The position numbers were made by a program, and so were the translations under genes. The notes beneath the pieces were generated by a model that ran no database searches, was not told the origin of the DNA, and saw nothing but the letters and a program-made list of their open reading frames with translations. 22,507 nucleotides of DNA, from IMG/VR virus record IMGVR_UViG_3300035199_001059, positions 1 through 22,507 of that record. The stretch is one strand, 5' to 3'. Numbering within the stretch: position 1 is the first letter of the stretch; every line of letters starts with the position of its first letter. This DNA is from a virus. Of this stretch, positions 14,607 to 22,507 are shown one piece after another.

Positions 14607-16207
14607 TGGGTGTAACTGATCCCATAACCGCCGCCGTCGATGGTGAGGTTTATGTTGCCGGCTCCTCAGCCGCCTCTACCGCCTCAGCCCAATTACCCCC
14701 CCTCTTGGAACAGGCCGTTGTTCTTGAGTACGTTTGCGATACTGGTGAAAATTTTGTTACCAACCTTCTCGTAAATGCATCTATTCTTACACAAAAACAG
14801 CGGACATCTGAAAAATCTTCATCAACTCCAAAATCGATTAATAAGCACGGACTAACAAGCGATCAACAAAAGTTATTATTTTCCGAGATAGCTAAAAAAG
14901 ATCCAGACATGGCTAAAAAGCTGGATAAAAACAAGGTTTTAAATCTGGTATCCGAGGTGGGAGGAGCCGACCCTCCGGTCGGGTCAGTTTTAGCCAGGGT
15001 TATAACTCAGGCTTCTTCCGGCAATTATGTTATATTATTTCCGTTATTTTCACACATTACTATACCTAGTTCTGCTGGCGAAACAGTGTTTTTTATTAGG
15101 GATCGTCTTGGCGGCGGCGATGGTACCGTGGGATACTGGATAACACGAAGACCAACCCACACCGCCGCCGACAATTTAAACTTTACTGCCCAGCAGTCAG
15201 TCGGTAATGTTAAGGGGGGAAGGGTTATAAACGCGGGTACTTCTAATGAAGATCCGTATAACGAGGTCCCCAACTTTGATGATGGATCGTCGGACAATGT
15301 CAATGCGACATCATTGGTTTCTGATGATCCAAGTTCTGATACGAAAGCAGCAAAAAGTGTAAAGTCATACGAGCAAATAATGGACAACTCACGAACCACT
15401 GCTTTCACGGTAAATGAAGCAACAGAAAAGTTAAGCCAACGTCCAAATGATCTTACTATACAAGGTTCAAATAATACGCATATTTTTCTCGGCATGGATA
15501 GAAAGGACGGCCTAGACCTTACGGATAGTTGTAAAGACGGTGGAGCTGGATGCGTCGACATTGTCGCTGGAAAGAAAATATTCTCGAACACAATAGAAAA
15601 CACAAGAAAATTTAAAGAGGTAGATAACAGGCTTGGTAAGCGCGTTCAAGCTGCCGGAGATATTAGTCTTAAAGATGATAAGTGCAGGGTAAGGATTGTT
15701 GCCAAATCATCAGCGGATAAAGATTTTGATATAAAGTTCCCCACCAAGACTCCATCCCTGGATCCAAAAAAACCACAGATAGCCCCGGTGGATATGAAAC
15801 CGTATGTAGTTTTTAAGTCCGATGAGATAAGGATAATCGCACGTGAGAATGGTAGCATCAAGATCGTAAAGGAAGGAACAAAACCTGGCGTAACTGGTGG
15901 GACGTACAGCGCAATTATTATGCATCCTGATGGTACAATACAGATCGATGCTGAAAAGATTGTAATGGGCCGCAATGATTCAGAAGCAAACGGATACGTT
16001 AAGTATAGCGAATATAATAAACAGATGACGCAGTTAATAAATTACCTAAATACAACTTTTACCGGGATTTCTACCGGCTTAAAAACAACGGCTACACCGG
16101 GATATACGGGTCCAGACCCTGGAAATATAGCCGCGGCTCAAGCAATTGGACAGATGCCAATCATCACACTTAGCGATGCCAGATCAAACAACGTTTTTGG
16201 AGAATAA
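14606..16207 (+). CDS. Baseplate central spike/OB-fold-like protein (gp5-like, no lysozyme domain seen)
   Basis: A 533-residue virion protein. Residues near 122-187 (VGSVLARVITQ ... VGYWITRRP) look like an OB-fold beta barrel, as at the N terminus of T4 gp5. A long Ser/Asp-rich linker follows (about 205-250). The C-terminal half has repeated beta strands around DLTIQGSNNTHIFLGMD (285-301), GAGCVDIVAGKK, and FKSDEIRIIAREN and GTIQIDAEKIVMG near 405-460, compatible with a beta-prism or spike. The Ala/Ser-rich N terminus and lack of lysozyme catalytic motifs distinguish it from T4 gp5. It is followed by gp25 and gp6 genes, which supports a baseplate hub/spike assignment. GC content appears locally higher than in the sugar genes. 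The overall family call is moderate; exact stoichiometry and tip are unknown. Confidence 0.65.
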   Translation: MGVTDPITAAVDGEVYVAGSSAASTASAQLPPLLEQAVVLEYVCDTGENFVTNLLVNASILTQKQRTSEKSSSTPKSINKHGLTSDQQKLLFSEIAKKDPDMAKKLDKNKVLNLVSEVGGADPPVGSVLARVITQASSGNYVILFPLFSHITIPSSAGETVFFIRDRLGGGDGTVGYWITRRPTHTAADNLNFTAQQSVGNVKGGRVINAGTSNEDPYNEVPNFDDGSSDNVNATSLVSDDPSSDTKAAKSVKSYEQIMDNSRTTAFTVNEATEKLSQRPNDLTIQGSNNTHIFLGMDRKDGLDLTDSCKDGGAGCVDIVAGKKIFSNTIENTRKFKEVDNRLGKRVQAAGDISLKDDKCRVRIVAKSSADKDFDIKFPTKTPSLDPKKPQIAPVDMKPYVVFKSDEIRIIARENGSIKIVKEGTKPGVTGGTYSAIIMHPDGTIQIDAEKIVMGRNDSEANGYVKYSEYNKQMTQLINYLNTTFTGISTGLKTTATPGYTGPDPGNIAAAQAIGQMPIITLSDARSNNVFGE

Positions 16208-16210
16208 AAA

Positions 16211-16540
16211 ATGTCTAAAGCAACATTACAGACGGAGCTGCAAGATGCTTTTAAGGCTGCGATGGATGCAGCCGCAACTGCGGCTGGAGCAAAAGATCTA
16301 TCAGCGGCATCTGAAATTCACACCGCTGCCGGCAAAAAATTTGGTGAAGATGCTGTAGCAGCGATAGAGAATTACTTAAAAGAATTAAGTGTGTCTTTAA
16401 CGGTAAATGCCCATGTTGATATCACGGGGAAGTCGTATACGATACCCAAAGAGGGTGGAAAAATCACTGTCGGCCCATGGAGTGGAATAAAAGTTAAAGG
16501 CACTGCAGATGGAATAGTATTATCAGAAACGGCTAATTAG
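16211..16540 (+). CDS. Small structural protein of unknown function
   Basis: A 109-residue protein between the spike-like and gp25 genes. Residues 1-60 are Ala-rich and helical; residues 62-105 are beta-rich (SVSLTVNAHVDITGKSYTIP, then KITVGPWSGIKVKG). No PAAR, lysozyme or chaperone motif is visible, nor any membrane segment. Start ATG comes four bases after the previous stop. Its place in the baseplate block suggests a virion or assembly protein; I do not recognise the family. Confidence 0.65.
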   Translation: MSKATLQTELQDAFKAAMDAAATAAGAKDLSAASEIHTAAGKKFGEDAVAAIENYLKELSVSLTVNAHVDITGKSYTIPKEGGKITVGPWSGIKVKGTADGIVLSETAN

Positions 16541-16550
16541 TTAAAACAAT

Positions 16551-17021
16551 ATGGAATTTACTTTTAAACATACAGGAAAAGCATCTACCGAAATAGCGGA
16601 TGAAAAAACCAACCTTCCCCAACCGCTGATGGGTATTAAAACCCCCCTACGTCCAGGTCGAGGCGCAAGCGGATTATTTGATATGCACCTCTCTAGGAAT
16701 AATCTAATAAGGGATAATTTAAAGAACTTATTGATGACAAACCATGGCGAAAGAATAGGACAATACGATTTCGGCGCAAATCTTCAAGAACTACTTTTTG
16801 AAATGCAGAGCGGAGATTTTGATTCTAGGGTTGTTGAAAGGGTTAGCACCGCCGTCGGAAAGTATATGCCATATATTTCGTTACAAGAGCTACAGGTAAC
16901 AGATAGTTCTATGGAGAATCTTCCCGAGGGTGCAACGATAAAACTTAAGATTATTTACAATGTGAATGATCTCGGAATAAAAAATGACAGTATTGAAATT
17001 CTTATGAGAACCGAGGCGTAA
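16551..17021 (+). CDS. 25: T4 gp25-like baseplate wedge protein
   Basis: A 156-residue GPW/gp25-family protein; gp25 is the small wedge/sheath-initiator component that links the baseplate to the first sheath ring. Residues 41-90 carry the family features: an aligned helix LSRNNLIRDNLKNLLMTNHGE, then RIGQYDFGANLQELLFE. The C-terminal beta-strand region (110-155) includes LQELQVTD and LKIIYNVND. It is a little longer than T4 gp25 (132 residues), with a 40-residue N-terminal extension rich in Pro and Gly. It precedes gp6 by two bases, as in other contractile tail systems where the two are partners. Confidence 0.85.
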   Translation: MEFTFKHTGKASTEIADEKTNLPQPLMGIKTPLRPGRGASGLFDMHLSRNNLIRDNLKNLLMTNHGERIGQYDFGANLQELLFEMQSGDFDSRVVERVSTAVGKYMPYISLQELQVTDSSMENLPEGATIKLKIIYNVNDLGIKNDSIEILMRTEA

Positions 17022-17023
17022 TA

Positions 17024-18871
17024 ATGGCTAGCAACAAAAAAGTACAAGGCTTAAAACTAGAAAAGAAAAGGTATTATCTAAATCGTGACTTTGATTCATT
17101 TAGGGCTGATCTATTAAGTTACGCACGAACATATTTTTCCAATAATATTCAAGATTTTTCTGATCCGTCAGTTGGCGGTATGTTTATAGATCTTGCAGCG
17201 TATGTTGGCGACGTTATGTCATTCTACATGGATCATCAATACAGGGAACTATTTGCTGATACAGCAATAGAGGAAAAAAATATTGAACGCCATGCTCGAG
17301 CAGCTGGAATAAAATTAGAGGGACCATCAGCAGCAAATGTGATGGTAAAATTTTATGTAGAAGTCGATGCCCAAAAATCGTCCACAGATACAATTCCAGT
17401 CTCCCACCAACTTCCGGTAATACAACGTGGAACGATTGTCGTGGCAGACACAGGCATACCATTTGAGTTAACGGAAGATCTCGATTTTTCTGAAACGAAT
17501 CTTAAGGGTACCCCTCTGTATACGCAGAGAGTAGGCGAAATAGATGCAGACGGCACGGTGACAACATTAATTTTGCACAAAGAAGGACTGTGTATTTCTG
17601 GGTTTACCGAAACAGTTTCATTTAACATTCCCAATACAACCGTTCCGTTTCGTACAATTACGCTTAGTAGGCAGGATGTTACAGAGATCATGTCCGTCAA
17701 GGACTTAAATGGCAATATTTATCATGAGGTTGATAACTTAACAAGCGATACCGTGTTTAATGTTATCGAAAATGTAAATAAAGACAACAAGCAAATCAGA
17801 TCTCAACTTGAATTAATTCCTGCCCCGTATAGATTCGTAAGAGAACAGTCGGCATCCCCAAGAATCACAACGCTAAGGTTCGGCAGCGGCGATGCATCCA
17901 CCTTGGATGATGATATCATTCCAGACCCATCCACTCTTTCACTTCCACTGTACGGTAAAACATCTCTAAACAGGTTTACAATAGATCCAAATAATCTTTT
18001 AAAGACTCAAACATTGGGAATATCACCACGTGATACAGATATCGCGGTACGGTATCGTTATGGCGGCGGAATTTTACACAACGTTGGTGTTAATTCTATT
18101 AACTCTATATCCATATTAAATATAAAAATTAGTGAAGCTGTACCGATGGATAAGCAAGTAACTATACGGGCCAGTCTTGATGTTAGAAACGACGCTCCAG
18201 CCGCAGGTGGAGAAAATGCCCTCACTCTTGAAGAAATAAAAGCAATAATACCCAGCGCAAAAAATCAACAGGCAAGAATAGTAACCCAGCAGGATTTACT
18301 TGCAAGGATTTATACCCTTCCAGCAACACTTGGCCGTGTATTCAGAGCCGCCGTGTATCCAGATCCAGGATCCGTTTTAACAAATAGAATTTATATTATT
18401 TCTCGCAATTCGGAAAAGAAATTAATTACATCTCCTGACACTCTTAAGAAAAATCTCAAATTGTATTTAAACGAGTACAGGTTAATATCTGATGCTTATG
18501 ATATATTGGACGCTAAAATTATTAATGTGGGAGTAAGGTTTAGAATTGTTGTTGACAGTATTTCAAATAAACACATCGTATTATCAAACGTCGTAAAAAA
18601 AATAACTGAGTTTCTTAATCAGGATAATATTCATATAGGTCAGCCGATCATAGTAGGTTTAATACAGAACGTAATTTTTTCTGTTGATGGTGTTGTAACA
18701 ATTTCTCGTTTAAAATTTGTTAATCTTGCTTCTACCATACAGGAAAGATCGTATAGCACGGAAATGTTTGATATTGATTTAAATACCCGAAAAGGTATGG
18801 TAATCCCTACTATCGGAAGCATTTTTGAGTTAAGATATCCAGAATTTGATATTATTGGTGCCGTGGAGTAA
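17024..18871 (+). CDS. 6: T4 gp6-like baseplate wedge protein (Baseplate J family)
   Basis: A 615-residue protein related to T4 gp6 (660 residues), the core wedge component that forms the baseplate ring by dimerisation between wedges. The N-terminal signature is RDFDSFRADLLSYARTY (21-37) followed by DFSDPSVGGMFIDLAAYVGD (46-65) and SFYMDHQYRELF, then the helix of AIEEKNIERHARAAG. The central region is beta-rich. The Baseplate_J-like C-terminal half includes LTLEEIKAIIPS and a TQQDLLARIYTLP segment, typical of gpJ/gp6 proteins. It ends with a stop just before the next ATG. GGAG at 18865-18868 in its last codons is the ribosome-binding site of the following gene. Family assignment is strong; interface details are inferred from T4. 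Confidence 0.88.
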   Translation: MASNKKVQGLKLEKKRYYLNRDFDSFRADLLSYARTYFSNNIQDFSDPSVGGMFIDLAAYVGDVMSFYMDHQYRELFADTAIEEKNIERHARAAGIKLEGPSAANVMVKFYVEVDAQKSSTDTIPVSHQLPVIQRGTIVVADTGIPFELTEDLDFSETNLKGTPLYTQRVGEIDADGTVTTLILHKEGLCISGFTETVSFNIPNTTVPFRTITLSRQDVTEIMSVKDLNGNIYHEVDNLTSDTVFNVIENVNKDNKQIRSQLELIPAPYRFVREQSASPRITTLRFGSGDASTLDDDIIPDPSTLSLPLYGKTSLNRFTIDPNNLLKTQTLGISPRDTDIAVRYRYGGGILHNVGVNSINSISILNIKISEAVPMDKQVTIRASLDVRNDAPAAGGENALTLEEIKAIIPSAKNQQARIVTQQDLLARIYTLPATLGRVFRAAVYPDPGSVLTNRIYIISRNSEKKLITSPDTLKKNLKLYLNEYRLISDAYDILDAKIINVGVRFRIVVDSISNKHIVLSNVVKKITEFLNQDNIHIGQPIIVGLIQNVIFSVDGVVTISRLKFVNLASTIQERSYSTEMFDIDLNTRKGMVIPTIGSIFELRYPEFDIIGAVE

Positions 18872-18875
18872 TCTA

Positions 18876-20480
18876 ATGTTTAGAATATTAAAACCAACGA
18901 AGGATACTTACATCACAAACAGAATAATCAATAATAAGTTTAGAGCAATAGATGCCAATGTTGGCCAAGCTGGAACGCTAGATTTATTTAAGCTGTATGA
19001 TGAATCCTCAATAGCGAGCGGAACATCAGTAGATTCTTTACATTACGGAACACAAAGTGGATCCCGTCCGATAGAGCTTTCCAGGTTGCTAATTAAGTTT
19101 GATCTAGATCCGCTACACAAGCTTACAGGTTCGACATTGAACATAGGTTCACCAACATTTAATTGCACTCTAAAGTTGTTTGATGTGTATGGTGGACAAC
19201 CAACACCTTCTAATTTTAAAGTTGTCTTGCACCCGTTGTCTCAAGCATTTGACGAAGGAATAGGCAGGGATATTTTTCACTATGCCGATGTTGATTCATG
19301 TAACTTTTTAACCGCTTCTGTACTTAATAGTAGCGCATCATTATGGTACATGTCTGGAGCCAATGCTTCGGGCCTTCTTGGGTCTAGAGATATAGACATT
19401 ATTTCCAGCGGAAATTTATATACCGATGATCCCGCAAAAATAATACAGCTTTGGAAACAACAGACCTTTAACAAAGGTGACGAAGACCTATCGATGGATG
19501 TAACACAAATCCTATCAGCTACGCTGGTGGGATTAATTCCAGATCACGGATTTAGGTTATCCTTTTCAGGTTCTCGCTGGCCGGGAGAGTCAGAAGAGAC
19601 TGACAACAAGTCAAGATTTGTAAAGAGATTCGCATCAAGGCATAGCGTAAATACACGCATCCGCCCAAGGTTAGAAGTTCGTATCAACGATACGCTGCAG
19701 GATAATACGAAAAATTTTGAGTTTGATGTTAGCGGTACTATATTCTTTAACAACTATAGCAGGGGTCAATTATCTTATATTTTATCTGGTACATCTGCAA
19801 CCGAGATAAAAGGGTCAGATTGCATAACTGCTCGATTGGTATCTGGATCTTTTTCTAAACTTATTACCGGCTCTCAATACAGTGTGGGGTCTAATTTTAT
19901 CACAGGGGTGTATAGTGCGTCCTTTGCGATTTCATCGTTTGAGGATTCAACATTACGATCTCACATTATAAATGCAGGATCTGCATCGTTTAATGTTTAC
20001 TGGGGATCTATTAGCGATGGCCTTCAACAGGCGGCAGTCGGATATCTCACCTCGTCGTTAATGGTTAAATCGCCTACTCGAACAGCGTTTGGTCAAAGTT
20101 TGAGCGTGTATCAGCCAATAATTACCAACGCAAAATCATTTTATCTATCAGACGAGAAGGTGAGATTACGTTTATTTATTAGAGACCAATCAGAGATAAT
20201 CAAGCATAGAAAGCTACCAAGAGAGGTAGCAAGTAAGATATTAAATAAGGTGCACTATCGAATAGTCGATATGTACTCTGGGGATATTATTATACCGTTT
20301 GATGAAACATATAATGCAACGTTGCTATCAACGGATTCTTACGGTAATTATTTTGACATCTACATGGATTCGCTCGACGTGGGTCGTGTGTATCAAGTAG
20401 ACTTAAAGTTAATCGATTCAGGTATGACACAGGTATTCGAAAATATAACTAATTTTAGGGTTGATCCAGCAACTTCATAG
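18876..20480 (+). CDS. Virion protein with DNRLRE/CBM-like N-terminal fold
   Basis: The gene is called from ATG 18876 (534 residues), since GGAG at 18865-18868 is seven bases upstream; a TTG at 18846 inside gp6 would add ten residues and lacks such support. Residues 1-130 resemble DNRLRE/CBM96-like beta-sandwich modules: a DTYIT start (9-13), N-x-G near residue 29-31 (NVGQAGTLDLF), an SR-LLIKFDLDPL stretch (60s) and a Phe-Asp-Glu (QAFDEG) in place of the usual W-x-E. Later parts are Ser/Gly-rich beta structure, with a C-terminal fibronectin-like ending (VYQVDLKLIDSGMTQVFENI). It lies between gp6 and the LamG protein in the baseplate block, so a peripheral baseplate or host-contact role is likely. 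The module match is by pattern, not by search. Confidence 0.65.
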   Translation: MFRILKPTKDTYITNRIINNKFRAIDANVGQAGTLDLFKLYDESSIASGTSVDSLHYGTQSGSRPIELSRLLIKFDLDPLHKLTGSTLNIGSPTFNCTLKLFDVYGGQPTPSNFKVVLHPLSQAFDEGIGRDIFHYADVDSCNFLTASVLNSSASLWYMSGANASGLLGSRDIDIISSGNLYTDDPAKIIQLWKQQTFNKGDEDLSMDVTQILSATLVGLIPDHGFRLSFSGSRWPGESEETDNKSRFVKRFASRHSVNTRIRPRLEVRINDTLQDNTKNFEFDVSGTIFFNNYSRGQLSYILSGTSATEIKGSDCITARLVSGSFSKLITGSQYSVGSNFITGVYSASFAISSFEDSTLRSHIINAGSASFNVYWGSISDGLQQAAVGYLTSSLMVKSPTRTAFGQSLSVYQPIITNAKSFYLSDEKVRLRLFIRDQSEIIKHRKLPREVASKILNKVHYRIVDMYSGDIIIPFDETYNATLLSTDSYGNYFDIYMDSLDVGRVYQVDLKLIDSGMTQVFENITNFRVDPATS

Positions 20481-20496
20481 GCATGTGATTTAGTTT

Positions 20497-22507
20497 ATGA
20501 GCAAACAAATTTCAAAGCTAGGACTGTATTTAAACAACGCGGGAATTCCATCGCAGGGATTGTTCGTTCCAGAACATGTTATTTCGTTAATCGATACTAA
20601 GACTAGCGTAAATAATTCTTCGCTCAATGATATACGATCAGATTCAAATATTTTTAGTACATCGTCATTTCGATATGACACGTATTCTGTTGGCGTTAAA
20701 AATACTCAGCAGTTCAGGATAGACTTTAATCGGTTTGAAAATCATACATTTTTCAATTCAGCAGAAGTAAATGTTAATGTTGCTTTTGAAAAGGTAATAA
20801 ACAAGTTTCCATTTGATGGATCAAGAAAGAAAACAGAGGAGTTTTTTGATAGTTTAACAGGGTTCGAGAATCATGTCTACCAATCTTTCCCAAAAAACAT
20901 AGGGTACTTAGTGCTTTCAGGTTCTGCGATCGATGAACAAAGTCACCTTGGAACGTATATCGAAGTAATAGATTCTCAAGGAGCAAAATATAGTACGATT
21001 AGTCCTAATACAACGGGACATAGCGTTTTAAGTCCAGCAAAGAAACCGTTTACGGTAGATATGCATTTATTTGTACCAGAAGCTATAAACGGAAATCAAA
21101 TAATTGCCCAATCGATCAGTGGATCAGGAATTTTCCCTATCGGATTCACATTAGCCCTATCACATTCGACCAACACCTCAAAGGCTAATGTATTCTTCGG
21201 TGTAACGTCTGGTTCGATGTACGCAACCGCCTCCGCAGAAATATCAAAGGGTCAGTTTAATCATGTGGTTGCATCGTATGACCAAAGATCCTCGAACCTT
21301 TTAAGGGTTCACATAAACGGTGTTTTAGAAGCAACATCAAAACAGAAAATGATCATGCTTAATGGTATGAACGTTTTTCCGTCTGCTTTTTTAATCGGAT
21401 CGGGATCAAGTCATGCATTTCCAGCACAAAACCAGGCAGGTACTGAACAATTTAAGTTTACCCCAAAGCAAACGCTCTCTGGCGCAATCGATGAATTTAG
21501 GTACTATCATAAATTTAAAACTCTTGATGATCAAGTGGACACAAGAAAAAAATCAGTGTTTGCTGGAAATGATTTAAAGTTATATTTTAAGTTTAACGAA
21601 CCAAAAGGAAACTATAATCTAAATTCCCTAGCTTTAGACTCCTCAGGTAACGCATTACACTCTACAATAGAAAATTATTCTACAGATTTAAGGTTGACTG
21701 GTAGCTCAACACCGTACGGTCCAGTACCACTAACGAGCGAAGATATTAATATAAATCCTATATTGTTTCCAGATTTTAATAGCGTAACAAACCTAAATTC
21801 AACGTTGCTTTTGTCTGCATCGAGGTATGATACGCACAATCCAAATCTAATTACGAAATTAATCCCGCAACATTATCTTAACGAGGGATACCTGTACGAA
21901 AGTCTTGGATCGCAGGATGGAACCATGGGAGACTATATTTCTGGTCATACACCTCGCGATTTAAGAATGGGATCTCAACAGATGATTGTTTCCCTTTTAT
22001 ATGTTTGGGCGAAGTTTTTTGATGAGTTAAAAATAAGCATCGATCAATTTTCGAATGTTCTATTTACGAACTATACGGATTTAGAGACAACACCTAGTCA
22101 GTTATTAGCGCGCATAATAAATACTCACGGATTTGAAATGTCTAATGCATTTCAACCAGCGACCGTCGCACAGTGGGTAGACGGAGAAAATCTAGACAAT
22201 TTTATTAGCACGGGAGAAAGTCCATTATCGTTTATCCAGAATGAAATCTGGAGAAGAATTTTATCGAATCTACCACAGATGATTCAATCGAAGGGCACCC
22301 TCCACTCCGTTAAATCAATGTTTCGATGTATAGGCATAAATCCAGATACAACGATTAGGATAAGAGAGTTCGGCGGTCCTTCCAGGGGTGTATTGGGAAC
22401 GCTTCGAGAAAACAGAACGGAGATTTCATCCATGCTTGATTTTTCGTTGACAGGATCGTCTGACACTGCTGCTCCTTTACAACCCTGGCGCGTTACATCA
22501 AAGCCGT
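20497..22507 (+). CDS. Large tail/baseplate protein with LamG domain (3' truncated)
   Basis: The frame from ATG 20497 stays open to the window end (670 codons seen). Residues about 182-345 form a LamG/concanavalin-A-like domain: KKPFTVDMHLFVPE, GQFNHVVASYD, LRVHINGVLEA and GAIDEFRYYHKFKT. A long beta/helical stretch follows, and residues 589-628 hold LSNLPQMIQSKGTLHSVKSMF and then IRIREFGGP, a signature common in large tail/wedge proteins of marine and Bacteroidetes phages. Position after gp6 and size recall T4 gp7 by place, but LamG is not a gp7 domain. It may bind carbohydrate at the host surface. The right end is cut by the window. Confidence 0.8.
   Translation, partial: MSKQISKLGLYLNNAGIPSQGLFVPEHVISLIDTKTSVNNSSLNDIRSDSNIFSTSSFRYDTYSVGVKNTQQFRIDFNRFENHTFFNSAEVNVNVAFEKVINKFPFDGSRKKTEEFFDSLTGFENHVYQSFPKNIGYLVLSGSAIDEQSHLGTYIEVIDSQGAKYSTISPNTTGHSVLSPAKKPFTVDMHLFVPEAINGNQIIAQSISGSGIFPIGFTLALSHSTNTSKANVFFGVTSGSMYATASAEISKGQFNHVVASYDQRSSNLLRVHINGVLEATSKQKMIMLNGMNVFPSAFLIGSGSSHAFPAQNQAGTEQFKFTPKQTLSGAIDEFRYYHKFKTLDDQVDTRKKSVFAGNDLKLYFKFNEPKGNYNLNSLALDSSGNALHSTIENYSTDLRLTGSSTPYGPVPLTSEDININPILFPDFNSVTNLNSTLLLSASRYDTHNPNLITKLIPQHYLNEGYLYESLGSQDGTMGDYISGHTPRDLRMGSQQMIVSLLYVWAKFFDELKISIDQFSNVLFTNYTDLETTPSQLLARIINTHGFEMSNAFQPATVAQWVDGENLDNFISTGESPLSFIQNEIWRRILSNLPQMIQSKGTLHSVKSMFRCIGINPDTTIRIREFGGPSRGVLGTLRENRTEISSMLDFSLTGSSDTAAPLQPWRVTSKP

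Noticed and set aside
15025-15603. Long open frame of 192 codons on the minus strand
   Set aside because: It lies wholly inside the spike-like gene, has no ribosome-binding site or recognisable domain, and its composition mirrors the coding strand. It is a shadow frame.
18846-18875. Upstream TTG start for the DNRLRE-like gene
   Set aside because: It lies inside gp6, has no ribosome-binding site, and the ATG at 18876 has GGAG seven bases upstream.
1-22507. tRNA genes, integrase, insertion sequences or CRISPR arrays
   Set aside because: All non-coding gaps are about 60 bases or less and show no cloverleaf or repeat array, and no transposase or integrase motif was found in any frame read.

Overview
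The window is a stretch of an AT-rich tailed-phage genome, most likely a T4-like myovirus. I infer an aquatic or marine phage of a Gram-negative host, but the host cannot be read from the sequence. The phage identity rests on the right-hand part: a gp55-type late sigma factor, a spike/OB-fold-like baseplate protein, a gp25-like wedge protein, a gp6-like (Baseplate J) wedge protein and two large virion proteins. Every gene is on the + strand. Genes are packed tightly, with many 1-4 nt stop/start overlaps. No tRNA, rRNA, CRISPR array, insertion sequence or integrase was seen, and no non-coding gap exceeds about 60 nt.

Region 1 (1-9951) is an unusually complete sugar-nucleotide and glycan-modification cluster. 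In order it holds: the end of a DegT/DnrJ-family sugar aminotransferase; a membrane-anchored DUF2061-APS kinase fusion; a second DegT-family protein whose PLP lysine is replaced by histidine, as in ColD/RfbH sugar 3-dehydratases; a SAM methyltransferase; a short NeuB-type sialic acid (nonulosonate) synthase; a small HAD phosphatase; an SGNH hydrolase; a formyltransferase; a UDP-GlcNAc 2-epimerase; a GDP-L-fucose (or colitose) synthase; GDP-mannose 4,6-dehydratase; a short UDP-sugar dehydrogenase; and a TagD-like cytidylyltransferase. Together these suggest up to three activated-sugar branches: GDP-deoxyhexose, UDP-GlcNAc-derived/nonulosonate, and CDP-linked. Formyl, methyl, sulfate or acyl tailoring could follow. 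The likely purpose is remodelling of the host surface glycan or glycosylation of virions; this is inference.

Region 2 (9952-14606) holds a RecB/Cas4-like PD-(D/E)XK nuclease with four cysteines placed for an Fe-S cluster, two consecutive GT4-type glycosyltransferases, a small one-pass membrane protein, the late sigma factor gp55, and a 122-residue helical protein that may be the small terminase subunit.

Region 3 (14606-22507) is the baseplate module: a gp5-like spike/OB protein without a visible lysozyme domain, a 109-residue protein, gp25, gp6, a DNRLRE/CBM-like virion protein, and a LamG-containing tail protein that runs off the right edge. The phage therefore seems both to make carbohydrate (region 1 and the two glycosyltransferases) and to carry carbohydrate-binding-type folds on its virion (region 3).
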